A stretch of DNA of 64,000 bases from CAMBDS01 sp964355675 (GTDB lineage: Bacteria > Electryoneota > AABM5-125-24 > Hatepunaeales > Hatepunaeaceae). A program made the position numbers and the translations under genes. The stretch spans positions 17,879 to 81,878 of the forward strand of contig CAYHEC010000017.1 in assembly GCA_964355675.1 (NCBI GenBank), given 5' to 3'. Under the pieces are notes generated by a model that saw only the letters and a list, made by a program, of their open reading frames with translations, was not told the origin of the DNA and searched no databases. Shown here in pieces: positions 16,788 through 24,948 of this stretch (the first letter of the stretch is position 1; each line of letters begins with the position of its first letter).

Positions 16788-18533
16788 AATGAAATAACAA
16801 ATTTAAATCACACCGTACCGGAGTTTCCAATGGAAATTAAAGGCAAAAACATTCTCATCCTCGGAGGCTGGGGACTGGTCGGAACCGCGATTTGCCGTAA
16901 ACTAATAGAATATGGACCTAAAAGTATAACAATTGCCTCACTCACCAAAGCTCAAGCCGAAGAAGCCGTTGCCGAGTTAAAACCTATCGCCGCGAAGGTA
17001 AAACTGGCGGCGGAGTGGGGGAACATCTTCGTCCGAAACGAATTCAAAGATCTCTCACGCGATGAAATTCTTGGTAGCCGCGAACGGCGACTGATCCTTG
17101 CCGCAGATGTGCTTGAGAGAACGACTGCCACCTCGTTCGGGCACTTTTTCCTCTACGACATGATCACCCGTTGCCAGCCCCACATCGTCATCGACTGCGT
17201 CAATACAGCAACCGGCGTAGCTTATCAAGACATCTACTCAGCAGGACTGCGCGTCCTTGAATTAGTAAAAGGAGTACAAGCCAACGAACCTGCCGAAGAT
17301 TTCATTGTCGAAGTTGAGAAACTGCTCGATACTCTTTATATACCGCAGATTGTGCGCCATGTGCAGGTGATCTATGCCGCAATGAAGGAAGCAAAAACGC
17401 ACACATACGTCAAGGTTGGCACGTCTGGCACTGGCGGGATGGGACTAAACATTCCTTACACTCACTCCGAAGACAAGCCGTCCCGAGTCTTACTATCTAA
17501 AAACTGTATTGCCGGAGCGCATTCGCTGTTGCTTTTCCTGATGGGAAGGACTCCGGATGCACCTTATGTCAAAGAGGTAAAACCTGCAACTGCCATAGCC
17601 TGGAAACGCATCGAGCGGGGAGACATCCTCAAAGGCGGCAAGCCGATCCCACTTTATGGCTGTCCGGCAGATAAATGTGTCAAGCTCGAGGGAACACTTG
17701 ACACCGCCGCGAAACCTGCCGACTGCGAACCCCTCGGCAAGAACTTGCAAGGCGTCTTCATCGACACCGGTGAAAATGGGACATTTTCGCCCGGCGAGTT
17801 CACCGCCATTACTACTATTGGCCAGATGGAATACATCACTCCTGAAGAGATCGCCAAGACAATCGCCTGGGAGATTGAAGGCGGTAACTCCGGGCACGAC
17901 ATCATCGGAGCCTTGGACGGCGCGGTGCTGAGTTCGACCTACCGTGCCGGTGTCATGCGGACTCTGGCCATCGACAAGATGAAAGCGATGCTAAAGGAAG
18001 AGTCAACCGACCCGGTGGCGTTTGAACTGCTTGGCCCGCCCCGCCTTTCCAAGCTACTGTACGAGGCGAACCTGTTGAAGCAGACATTCGGCTCAATCGA
18101 CGCGGTGCTGAAAACAACTCCAAAGAAGCTCTCCGACGCCTGTATAAAATTGATCCAAAAAGATGACGGATTGCGGAGCAGAATAGTCTCCATCGGCATA
18201 CCGATCCTGCTTGCCGACGGTAAATCTCTGTTGAAGGGACCCTTAGTCAAAGTCCCCGCCGATCCCCGTCGCACGAAGTTCACGATCACTCCCGATTCGA
18301 TTGAGAACTGGTCACACAACGGCTGGGTTGACTTAAGGGTTGCCAATATGGTGAAGTGGCAGGAAAGACTGATGTTGTTGAAGAATCAAGCCCTTGCCGT
18401 CACCACCGACGACACATCCTCGCATACGATCCGCGATGCGGCGTTTTGGAGCTTCGACAAACCTCTCGATGAAGGCGAGCTTGTCGGCTGGATCTTCATC
18501 GAAGAGGAAAAGGGTTTAAGGATGAAGAGTTAG
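16785..18533 (+). CDS. NAD(P)-binding Rossmann-fold oxidoreductase/epimerase-like protein
   Basis: 582 residues from ATG at 16785. Frame continuation upstream is only through the repeat region, and ATG 16830 (MEIKGKNILILGG) is an alternative. The N-terminal dinucleotide motif ILGGWGLVGTAICRKL is clear, and residues ~50-230 fit an extended short-chain dehydrogenase fold (VIDCVNTATGVAYQDIY). The C-terminal ~330 residues, including TYVKVGTSGTGGMGLNIPYTHSE, are unlike standard epimerases and I recognise no family for them. Substrate unknown. It seems to be a single-gene unit with its 5' end directly against the mobile-element cluster. Confidence 0.7.
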   Translation: MNEITNLNHTVPEFPMEIKGKNILILGGWGLVGTAICRKLIEYGPKSITIASLTKAQAEEAVAELKPIAAKVKLAAEWGNIFVRNEFKDLSRDEILGSRERRLILAADVLERTTATSFGHFFLYDMITRCQPHIVIDCVNTATGVAYQDIYSAGLRVLELVKGVQANEPAEDFIVEVEKLLDTLYIPQIVRHVQVIYAAMKEAKTHTYVKVGTSGTGGMGLNIPYTHSEDKPSRVLLSKNCIAGAHSLLLFLMGRTPDAPYVKEVKPATAIAWKRIERGDILKGGKPIPLYGCPADKCVKLEGTLDTAAKPADCEPLGKNLQGVFIDTGENGTFSPGEFTAITTIGQMEYITPEEIAKTIAWEIEGGNSGHDIIGALDGAVLSSTYRAGVMRTLAIDKMKAMLKEESTDPVAFELLGPPRLSKLLYEANLLKQTFGSIDAVLKTTPKKLSDACIKLIQKDDGLRSRIVSIGIPILLADGKSLLKGPLVKVPADPRRTKFTITPDSIENWSHNGWVDLRVANMVKWQERLMLLKNQALAVTTDDTSSHTIRDAAFWSFDKPLDEGELVGWIFIEEEKGLRMKS

Positions 18534-18650
18534 GGAAGTGGGAAAGTGCGAAAGTAGGAAAGTGCGAAAGTGGGGCGGATTGCAATCCGCCCTACCGAAT
18601 CGCCGCTGACGAAAAGCAAGGACAGCCGTCAATCCTCTGGGGTTGACGGT
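18534..18650. repeat. Short tandem repeat plus two palindromes
   Basis: 18541-18572 holds tandem copies of GGAAAGTGCGAAAGT. A palindrome GGGCGGATT/AATCCGCCC follows at 18573-18592. CCGTCAA/TTGACGG at 18626-18649 belongs to the GTCAACCC/GGGTTGAC family. Confidence 0.75.
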
Positions 18651-18720
18651 ATCCGAAATGTCCTTCCAGCTTGTTTATCGGAGGATATTATATTAAATTG
18701 TAACAATCGCGGCAATTGAG

Positions 18721-19035
18721 ATGAACCTATTTCCGACTCCGCATCTTCTTGGTAACGCGTTACTTGATGAAGAACGAGAGAAGCATATTCTGATTCGTCA
18801 TCCTGAATTATCCCGTGATCATCTTGAATTGATTGGTGATGTACTTCTTAGACCAGACAACGTGAGAAGTAGCTCCCGCGATCATACAGCCTTGCTATTC
18901 TCAAGGTATTTCCCGGATTTTATGGGTGGCAAGCACATTGTTGTTGTCGTTGTTTCCAATTCCCTGACAGCCGCACATCGAATAATAACAGCCTATGTCA
19001 CGAGGCGAATAATTGAAGGACACAAAAATGTCTAA
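18721..19035 (+). CDS. Small RelE/barnase-like (PBECR-type) toxin candidate
   Basis: 104 residues. The pattern of a His-containing helix (EREKHILIRHPEL), a 'D.hLELIGDVLLRPDNVRSS' stretch, strands around LLFSRYFP and KHIVVVVVSN, and a terminal ITAYVTRRI is that of small PBECR/DUF4258-like nucleases found in toxin-antitoxin and phage settings. It overlaps by 8 bases with a small acidic DUF2283-like protein, as in toxin-antitoxin pairs. The start ATG directly follows an AT-rich segment, and the AT content of 18721-20214 is visibly higher than in the flanking genes, suggesting acquisition. Catalysis is not proven. Confidence 0.55.
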   Translation: MNLFPTPHLLGNALLDEEREKHILIRHPELSRDHLELIGDVLLRPDNVRSSSRDHTALLFSRYFPDFMGGKHIVVVVVSNSLTAAHRIITAYVTRRIIEGHKNV

Positions 19036-19261
19036 CAGACTTACGATTACATACGACCGTGAAGGGGACATTCTTTACATAAATCGGATGGAACCTTATC
19101 CTGAGCAGGATTCAGAGGAAGTTGGCGACGAAGTCGTCGCACGATTGAATCCAATCACCCATGAAATTGAGAACCTTGAGTTGCTTTTCTTTTCGACGCG
19201 TCTCCTTAGAAAGGACGTCTTGGAATTGCCTATTGAGGCAGAAATGCGGATGGCAGGATAA
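19028..19261 (+). CDS. DUF2283-family protein, putative antitoxin
   Basis: 77 residues from ATG 19028, preceded by GAAGGA at good spacing (an in-frame ATG at 19013 is less well placed). The sequence follows the DUF2283 pattern: LTITYDREGDILYINRMEP, a central EEVGDEVVARLNP, and IENLELLFFSTRLL. It is acidic and follows the nuclease-like gene with an 8-base overlap. DUF2283 proteins often accompany small DUF4258-type partners, hence the antitoxin suggestion. The partnership is inference from order and size. Confidence 0.6.
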   Translation: MSNRLTITYDREGDILYINRMEPYPEQDSEEVGDEVVARLNPITHEIENLELLFFSTRLLRKDVLELPIEAEMRMAG

Positions 19262-19267
19262 GAAAGA

Positions 19268-19293
19268 GCCGTCAACCCTCCGGGGTTGACAGC
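19268..19293. repeat. Palindrome, GTCAACCC/GGGTTGAC family
   Basis: Arms GTCAACCC (19271-19278) and GGGGTTGAC (19282-19290). Possible terminator for the preceding pair, although no T-tract follows. Confidence 0.6.
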
Positions 19294-19329
19294 GGATCAC
19301 TGGCTATTACTGATCGGTATCGGAGAAAG

Positions 19330-20214
19330 ATGAAACTTACATTGAAAAGCTTGGCTCAAAAAGTTCTTGAGGAAGCGAAAACCCCACTATCAGCAAATGA
19401 GATCTGGGAGGTTGCCAAAGAAAAAGGTTATGATGGGGAATTACAGTCGATTGGGAAAACCCCATGGATGTCGATCTCAGCGCAAATCTATCGAGAACTC
19501 GTTTTGAAGCCTGAAAGTTCAATATTTGAATTATTTGGAGAAAACCCTCGTCGCATCAAGCTTCGATCTTCCACAATTGTAACATCCAATGTACTTACTG
19601 AAACCTTCTCTACACCTGATTCAGTCAGTGAACGAGACTCTTATCCCGAAGTCGCGAGGTTCATTCGGCGTCAATTCGGCGCATACTCAAAGATTATTGA
19701 TGATCGAAAATCAAAGAAGGGTAAAAAAGGTGAGAATGAGTGGATGCATCCCGATATAGTTGCGTGTTACTTTCCATTCGAAGATTGGAATACTGAAGTG
19801 TATGATTTAGCACGACAACTTACAGGAACTCCTCAGAGGCTTTATGCATTCGAAGTTAAAAAGGAGATTCGATACGGGGATTTACGACAATCCTATTTTC
19901 AAGCTGTCTCAAACTCTTCATGGGCTAATGAAGCATACTTAGTAGCAGCCAATTTTCCAGATAAAGATGAGGATTTTATCGAAGAACTAAGAAGATTATC
20001 TGCTGCGTTTGGTATCGGAATTATCGAGCTTGATAAGAAAGACCCAGAAGCATCCTTGATTATTGTTGGTGCTCGCTACAACGAACAGCTTGACTGGATT
20101 ACGATCAACAAAATTGCTGGATTGAATCCTGATTTTAAGGACTTTATTACAAAAGTTGGGAAGGATTCTTCAACCAAAAACGTTAGCAAAGAGTGGTACC
20201 AGAAGGTTGAGTAG
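19330..20214 (+). CDS. HARE-HTH domain protein with nuclease-like C-terminal region
   Basis: 294 residues. Residues 1-75 form a HARE-HTH module (LTLKSLAQKVLEEAKTPLSANEIWEVAKEKG...), typical of restriction-associated and chromatin proteins. Residues ~105-250 resemble the COG2958/HrgA group and contain a candidate PD-(D/E)xK core: acidic HPDIVACYFPFEDW and RLYAFEVKKEI, where E-x-K is present. No methyltransferase is adjacent, so it is an orphan and could be a solitary restriction-like enzyme or regulator. Gene is AT-rich compared with cmk and fusA downstream. The hairpin at 20310-20363 probably terminates it. Confidence 0.7.
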   Translation: MKLTLKSLAQKVLEEAKTPLSANEIWEVAKEKGYDGELQSIGKTPWMSISAQIYRELVLKPESSIFELFGENPRRIKLRSSTIVTSNVLTETFSTPDSVSERDSYPEVARFIRRQFGAYSKIIDDRKSKKGKKGENEWMHPDIVACYFPFEDWNTEVYDLARQLTGTPQRLYAFEVKKEIRYGDLRQSYFQAVSNSSWANEAYLVAANFPDKDEDFIEELRRLSAAFGIGIIELDKKDPEASLIIVGARYNEQLDWITINKIAGLNPDFKDFITKVGKDSSTKNVSKEWYQKVE

Positions 20215-20309
20215 TTGACGTTGCTTATTCCCACTTGACTTTTGCCTTCCATTTGCTTAGATTAGTGCTCACGAGGGTGGGCTTGCCTCAAGGGCAAACC
20301 TCCAACTTT

Positions 20310-20363
20310 GCGGGGACGGAATTAGGGGTGCGCAACTCTGAGTTTACCGTCCCCGCTTCTTTT
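20310..20363 (+). terminator. Terminator-like hairpin upstream of the tRNA-like gene
   Basis: Perfect 10-bp GC-rich stem GCGGGGACGG/CCGTCCCCGC (20310-20319 with 20347-20356) followed by TTCTTTT. Confidence 0.65.
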
Positions 20364-20371
20364 GTAGGACA

Positions 20372-20448
20372 GCACCCCGGTAGCTCAATAGGATAGAGTC
20401 CCACCCTCGTAAGTTGGAGGTTGCGGGTTCGAATCCAACGTGGGGTGC
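20372..20448 (+). tRNA. tRNA-like gene, anticodon CGT by position (Thr); possibly degenerate
   Basis: The D-arm (TAGCTCAATAGGATAGAG), anticodon loop (CTCGTAA) and T-loop (TTCGAAT) are well formed, and the ends GCACCCC/GGGGTGC pair. Against a normal tRNA, the acceptor-to-D spacing has two extra bases, and the anticodon stem has one mismatch (CCACC/GTTGG). The T-stem has two mismatches (GCGGG/CCAAC). No CCA is encoded. The body resembles tRNA-Arg, although the loop reads CGT. It may be a divergent functional tRNA or a decaying copy. Fragments recur in the 110 bases upstream. Confidence 0.45.
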
Positions 20449-20498
20449 GACCTTTTGATTGTGCGTTATTGAAAATATCTTTCCAAAATCCAAAATCT

Positions 20499-21197
20499 AT
20501 GTTACCACTAATCGCCATCGACGGCCCCGCCGGGGCCGGAAAATCATCCACTGCTCGTCAGGTCGCCTGGCGGCTCGGACTGCCTTATCTCGACACCGGA
20601 GGTCTCTACCGCGCCGCCGCTTGGGCGGTGCTGAAACAGCGAGTCGATCTCAAGGACCCGACCGCTATCTTCCACACTGTCGATAAAGCTGTCATCACTT
20701 TTGCCCAAGCCCAACGTGGCGTAAAATTTTGGGTCGATGGCGTTGACGTCACTATAGCCATCCGTCAGCCCGATGTGAATGTCGCTGTTTCGCCGGTCTG
20801 CGAAGTAGGAAATGTTCGTAAGAAACTCGTCGCCATGCAGAGAGGCTGGGCGGCGAGAGGTTTCGGTGTCCTTGAAGGTCGCGACATCGGTACGGTCGTC
20901 TGTCCCGAAGCAGGACTTAAGGTCTTTATGACGGCACGACCCGAAATTCGCTCCATGCGTCGTGGAAAAGAGCTCGGCATCGATCAAGACCCCGAGTCCC
21001 TGACTCGTCTTACGACCGAGATTGCGGAACGCGACCGCCGGGATACAGAACGCACAGATTCCCCACTGAGACCTGGTGACGAGGCGGTTATTCTCGACAC
21101 ATCAGACATGACTTTTAACGAACAGGTGGATACTATTGTCAGGCTGGCGGCGGAGCGATTCGGTACGCGGCTCTACGCGGCTTCGACAAGACCTTGA
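20499..21197 (+). CDS. cmk: Cytidylate kinase
   Basis: 232 residues, the usual length. Start ATG 20499 gives MLPLIAIDGPAGAGKSSTARQ, with the P-loop at residues ~7-17. An in-frame ATG at 20421 lies inside the tRNA-like gene and is rejected. CMP-specific features include LDTGGLYRAAAW, RGFGVLEGRDIGTVVCPEA and the lid region ERDRRDTERTDSPLRPGDEAVILDTS. It phosphorylates CMP/dCMP to the diphosphate in nucleotide metabolism. In many bacteria cmk is followed by rpsA or ispH. Here a structured repeat region and an EF-G paralogue follow. Confidence 0.95.
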   Translation: MLPLIAIDGPAGAGKSSTARQVAWRLGLPYLDTGGLYRAAAWAVLKQRVDLKDPTAIFHTVDKAVITFAQAQRGVKFWVDGVDVTIAIRQPDVNVAVSPVCEVGNVRKKLVAMQRGWAARGFGVLEGRDIGTVVCPEAGLKVFMTARPEIRSMRRGKELGIDQDPESLTRLTTEIAERDRRDTERTDSPLRPGDEAVILDTSDMTFNEQVDTIVRLAAERFGTRLYAASTRP

Positions 21198-21583
21198 TGG
21201 CTGTTAACTAAATAATTTGGTAGCGCGTAGGGGCCGAAGCCACCGAAGGTGGCTTCGTGCCTGCCTCGGCCAGAAAAGCACGATCCCGACAAGTCGGGAT
21301 CGGCTTCTACGCGGTTGTTAGCTTCTCGACATGAACAAAGCTGTCAACCCTCCGGGATTGACAGCTTTGTCACTTAAAGAAATCCATTATTTTTGATTAA
21401 CCTGCAAACAATTCACTTTCAATCTATAGAACCATTGACTAATCCATAAAGGTATATTAATATGAAAGACTGAAGGTTTAAAACCAGAAGTCTCAAAATA
21501 ACCGCAAAGATCGGAATGCCGTATGTTGAATAGCGCCGGCGTTCTGTATCGACTCCATCCATTTAGGTATAACTGAGGTCGCT
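21198..21583. other. Intergenic region after cmk with stacked hairpins
   Basis: 386 bp. Hairpins are CGAAGCCACC/GGTGGCTTCG (21235-21257) and CGATCCCGAC/GTCGGGATCG (21281-21302), enclosed by roughly inverted outer arms (GCTGTTAAC..GCGCGTAG and CTACGCG..GTTAGC). A third hairpin at 21335-21370 is listed separately. The remaining ~210 bp show no gene. Confidence 0.6.
21335..21370. terminator. Hairpin after cmk, possible terminator
   Basis: Perfect 13-bp stem ACAAAGCTGTCAA/TTGACAGCTTTGT with a 10-base loop, fourth member of the GTCAACCC family. T-tract is weak. Confidence 0.5.
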
Positions 21584-23683
21584 GTGAAGGAAGCACACCC
21601 CGAAAATATCCGCAATATTGCCTTGATTTCGCATCAAGGAGCCGGAAAAACAACTCTGACCGAGACCATGCTTCATCGCATGGGCGTCATCACACGTATG
21701 GGTTCTATCGAAGAAGGAAACACCCAGAGTGACTATCATCATGACGAAATTACTCGAAAAATCTCGATTACTACGACTCTACTCGTCGGATACCATAACG
21801 GTATTAAATTGAATATACTTGACACGCCGGGATTTACAGACTTTCAAGGTGACGTCATCAGTGCGGTTCGCGCCGCTGATTGTGCCTGTCTGCTGATAAA
21901 TGCCACGTCAGGTATCGAGGTTGGGACCGAGTTGGTTTGGGGGATTGCTTCTGAAGTAAAATTACCGAAATTTTTCTTCGTAAATCATCTCGACAAAGAG
22001 CATGTCAATTTCGAGAAAATCTTCAATGAGTTGATCGAAGAATTTAGTGGCGCTGTACTTACTCAATTCCCAGTCAATCCGGGATCAGACGCCTTCAACC
22101 AGATCGTCGATTTGATCTCAATGAAGCTGATCACTTATAATCCCGACGGGACAGAAAAATCACGCACCGATATTCCAGCGGAACTAAAGTCAAAAGCTGA
22201 CGAATTACATCTTAAGCTGATTGAGCGATCCGCCGAAGCTGACGACGCGTTAATGGAGAAGTTCTTCGAGGAAGATACCCTTTCCCACGAGGACATGCTC
22301 GCCGGTTTAAGAAAAGGTCTTCGGGAAGGGACATTGAATCCGGTTCTCTGCGGATCTGCCAAGAAACAGGTTGGTACCTCACTTCTTCTTGAATTCGTAA
22401 ATTCTGCGGTCCCTTCACCGGCAGATATACCGTCATTCAAAGCGACTTTAGAAGGAAGCGAAAAGACGGTTATGCTGTCTTGTAACCCCACCGGCCTGCT
22501 GGCGGCATTGGTATTTAAGACTATCTCGGAACAGCATGTTGGTGATCTTTCATTTTTTCGGGTTTTTTCCGGCACGATTGCCGCCGCATCGGAAGCCAGG
22601 AATTCGAAAAGAGCGTCATCCGAAAAAATCGGGCAAATTTTTACCGTCTCCTCGAAGACACGCAAATCAGCCGACGAAGTATCGGCCGGAGACATTGGCG
22701 CACTGGTAAAACTCCATAATACCCACTCTGGCGATACATTAACAGCAACCAAAGATGGAGTCATTCTTCCGACCATTCATTATCCTGATCCGGTCACTCG
22801 TACAGCGATGGTTCCGCGCCATCGAGGCGAGGAAGAGAAAATTTCGAACGGGTTGCACATACTCACCGAAGAAGATCCGACGATCAAATTCCATTATGAC
22901 TCGGAGCTTGCACAACTAATCGTGGAAGCCCAGGGCGAACTCCATCTGAATAGCATGATCGACAAACTTAAAGACCGATTTGGAGTAGATGTAGATCAAG
23001 TTGAACCCCATATACCTTATCGCGAAGCTATACGCGGTCATGCCGAAGGTCAAGGAAAGTACAAAAAACAGTCTGGAGGCCGCGGACAGTTCGGTGACTG
23101 CTGGTTAAAGCTTGAGTCCATTCCCCGCGATCACGAATTTGAATTCGTTGACGCCATCGTCGGCGGAGTCATTCCGGGCAAGTTTATCCCGGCTATCGAA
23201 AAAGGCGTAAAATCCGCGATGGTTGACGGCGTGATCGCTGGATTTACGGTTGTAGGTGTACGTTGCACGGTTTACGATGGGTCTTACCATACTGTTGACT
23301 CCTCAGAAAACTCCTTCAAAATTGCCGCCTCTATGGGATTTAAGAAAATATTCAAAGAGGCCAAACCGGTTGTTCTGGAACCAATCTACAACCTTGAATT
23401 GCGAGTCCCCGAGGAGTTCATGGGTGACGTCATGGGGGACATATCTTCAAAACGAGGCAAGATCAGCGGAATGGATCGAGAGGGCAGATTCCAATTGATC
23501 AAAGCAAAAATTCCACTGGCCGAGTTGCACAAATACTCAAGTACGTTACGTTCGCTTACCGGCGGTCGAGGTAATCATCGCCAAAGCTTCTCTCATTATG
23601 AAGAAACGCCTGGAGACATTCAACAGAAACTGATGACCGCCTATGAAGAACGTCGTGCCAAAGGCGGCGCTGAAGAGGAGTAA
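21584..23683 (+). CDS. Elongation factor G-like GTPase (EF-G2 type)
   Basis: 699 residues, close to EF-G length, GTG start. G1 is SHQGAGKTTLTE, where canonical EF-G has GHIDAGKTT. G3 is LDTPGFTDF and G4 is NHLD in place of NKMD. Domains II-V follow, including the domain IV/V stretches SGGRGQFGDCWL and RVPEEFMGDVMGDISSKRGKI. The altered G-motifs mark it as one of the EF-G paralogues of the FusA2/EF-G-like group rather than the housekeeping factor, so a role in ribosome recycling or a special condition is more likely than elongation. The following HIT gene starts right at its stop. Confidence 0.9.
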   Translation: MKEAHPENIRNIALISHQGAGKTTLTETMLHRMGVITRMGSIEEGNTQSDYHHDEITRKISITTTLLVGYHNGIKLNILDTPGFTDFQGDVISAVRAADCACLLINATSGIEVGTELVWGIASEVKLPKFFFVNHLDKEHVNFEKIFNELIEEFSGAVLTQFPVNPGSDAFNQIVDLISMKLITYNPDGTEKSRTDIPAELKSKADELHLKLIERSAEADDALMEKFFEEDTLSHEDMLAGLRKGLREGTLNPVLCGSAKKQVGTSLLLEFVNSAVPSPADIPSFKATLEGSEKTVMLSCNPTGLLAALVFKTISEQHVGDLSFFRVFSGTIAAASEARNSKRASSEKIGQIFTVSSKTRKSADEVSAGDIGALVKLHNTHSGDTLTATKDGVILPTIHYPDPVTRTAMVPRHRGEEEKISNGLHILTEEDPTIKFHYDSELAQLIVEAQGELHLNSMIDKLKDRFGVDVDQVEPHIPYREAIRGHAEGQGKYKKQSGGRGQFGDCWLKLESIPRDHEFEFVDAIVGGVIPGKFIPAIEKGVKSAMVDGVIAGFTVVGVRCTVYDGSYHTVDSSENSFKIAASMGFKKIFKEAKPVVLEPIYNLELRVPEEFMGDVMGDISSKRGKISGMDREGRFQLIKAKIPLAELHKYSSTLRSLTGGRGNHRQSFSHYEETPGDIQQKLMTAYEERRAKGGAEEE

Positions 23684-23684
23684 T

Positions 23685-24191
23685 TTGGAACGAATTTGGG
23701 CGCCTTGGAGACTTAAATACATCGAATCGACACTGATACCATCATCTGACTGCTTTCTCTGTGACGCTTCGCTTCAAGAAGTATGCTATGAGACGCTGAC
23801 AGTCTGGCAAGACGAGACCACGCTCGTTATTATGAACAGGTTCCCCTATAATAACGGGCACTTACTCATCGCTCCCAGGAAGCATGTCGGCGACATCTCA
23901 GATCTTACCATCTTAGAAGGCTCGGCATTGTTTGCATCATTGCAACGGGCAACCGGTTGGTTAACCGCGGTATATTCGCCGCATGGTTTCAATATCGGGA
24001 TGAACCTTGGACGCGTTGCCGGAGCCGGCCTGCCGGGACATCTCCATATCCATCTCGTGCCAAGGTGGAGCGGAGATGTCAACTTTATGACAGTTGTTGG
24101 CGAAGTAAAGGTGATTTCGGAAAGTCTTGAGGTCGGGTGGGAGCGTATCCGGGCGGTGGTAGTGAAAAATAATGATCCGGTCGGTTCATAA
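23685..24191 (+). CDS. HIT-family hydrolase/phosphorylase
   Basis: 168 residues from TTG 23685, preceded by GAGGAG inside the end of the EF-G-like gene. The frame is open from an in-frame ATG at 23643, but this start leaves a standard N-terminus (LERIWAPWRLKYIES). The catalytic HIT motif is GHLHIHLVPRW (H-x-H-x-H). Cys in FLCDAS may form part of a zinc site as in Ap4A-phosphorylase-like HIT proteins. It probably cleaves dinucleoside polyphosphates or nucleotidyl adducts. Translationally linked to the EF-G-like gene. Confidence 0.9.
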   Translation: MERIWAPWRLKYIESTLIPSSDCFLCDASLQEVCYETLTVWQDETTLVIMNRFPYNNGHLLIAPRKHVGDISDLTILEGSALFASLQRATGWLTAVYSPHGFNIGMNLGRVAGAGLPGHLHIHLVPRWSGDVNFMTVVGEVKVISESLEVGWERIRAVVVKNNDPVGS

Positions 24192-24195
24192 TGTT

Positions 24196-24282
24196 CTTGG
24201 AGGGCGGACTTTCAGTCCGCTCTCGTCCGGGCAGGACAGGTTTCCAAACCTGTCAGAGCGGACTAAAAGTCCGCCCTCCAAG
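24196..24282. repeat. Uninterrupted compound palindrome (empty-site reference)
   Basis: Left half CTTGGAGGGCGGAC-TTTCA-GTCCGCTCT (24196-24223) and right half AGAGCGGAC-TAAAA-GTCCGCCCTCC (from 24255). Each half is itself a hairpin, the two halves pair with each other, and an inner hairpin GACAGGTTT/AAACCTGTC lies at 24235-24254. Its loops TTTCA and TAAAA are the target sites of the elements at 57753 and 16606. Confidence 0.9.
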
Positions 24283-24365
24283 TATCAATTGTTTCTACAA
24301 AATAATACTCTTATCATTACAACTTATCTCCACAAAATATCAATATCATTCAAACCGAGATCGAA

Positions 24366-24929
24366 ATGCGGAACGAAACTATTGAAATCAAGTTACCTAT
24401 CACAGATGATACAGCGCGAGCCCTCGTAGCTGGAGATGCAGTCAGCCTAAGTGGCGTTATGTTCTCAGCGCGTGACGCCGCTCATAAAAAGCTGGTCGAT
24501 CTGCTCGACGCCGGAGAGCCTTTGCCAATCGAGATTGCCGGGCAGACTATCTATTATATGGGGCCTTCACCCGCCAAACCGGGATCCGTTATTGGATCAG
24601 CCGGCCCAACTACCAGTTACCGGATGGACGCTTATGCTCCGACTTTGATCGCTATCGGATTGAGGGGGATGGTCGGCAAAGGTGAGCGAGGTTCCAATGT
24701 TGTTGAGGCTATGAAACAACATGGTGCAGTTTACTTCGCCGCAACTGGTGGAGCCGCGGCTCTGATCTCTCAGTCCATTATCGAAGCCGAGGTCGTAGCT
24801 TTTCCAGAGCTTGGGCCGGAAGCGGTACGTAGGCTCGTCGTTAAAGGCTTTCAAGTCATTGTCGCACAAGATTCGCACGGCGGGAATCTCTATAAGGACG
24901 GGGTGGAACGATATCGTGATGCATCGTGA
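24366..24929 (+). CDS. Fumarate hydratase class I, beta (C-terminal) subunit
   Basis: 187 residues, the normal length for the separate beta subunit of two-subunit class I fumarase/tartrate dehydratase. Motifs: VSLSGVMFSARDAAHKKL, YYMGPSPAKPGSVIGSAGPTTSYRMD, GMVGKGERG, GAVYFAATGGAAALIS. With the Fe-S alpha subunit it interconverts fumarate and malate, or a related hydroxy acid. No alpha-subunit gene lies in this window, so it is separated from its partner, unlike the usual alpha-beta pair. The upstream palindrome at 24196 and the AT-rich 24290-24365 stretch contain its promoter, if it has one. Confidence 0.9.
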   Translation: MRNETIEIKLPITDDTARALVAGDAVSLSGVMFSARDAAHKKLVDLLDAGEPLPIEIAGQTIYYMGPSPAKPGSVIGSAGPTTSYRMDAYAPTLIAIGLRGMVGKGERGSNVVEAMKQHGAVYFAATGGAAALISQSIIEAEVVAFPELGPEAVRRLVVKGFQVIVAQDSHGGNLYKDGVERYRDAS

Positions 24930-24948
24930 AGGAAATTAAGGAGTTGAA

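Noticed and set aside
20267..20363. T-box riboswitch upstream of the tRNA-like gene
   Set aside because: CGAGGGTGGG resembles part of the T-box sequence, but no specifier stem or proper antiterminator is seen and no aminoacylation gene follows.
22135..22776. Minus-strand open frame of 213 codons within the EF-G-like gene
   Set aside because: Shadow of a conserved GTPase. No motif or ribosome site.
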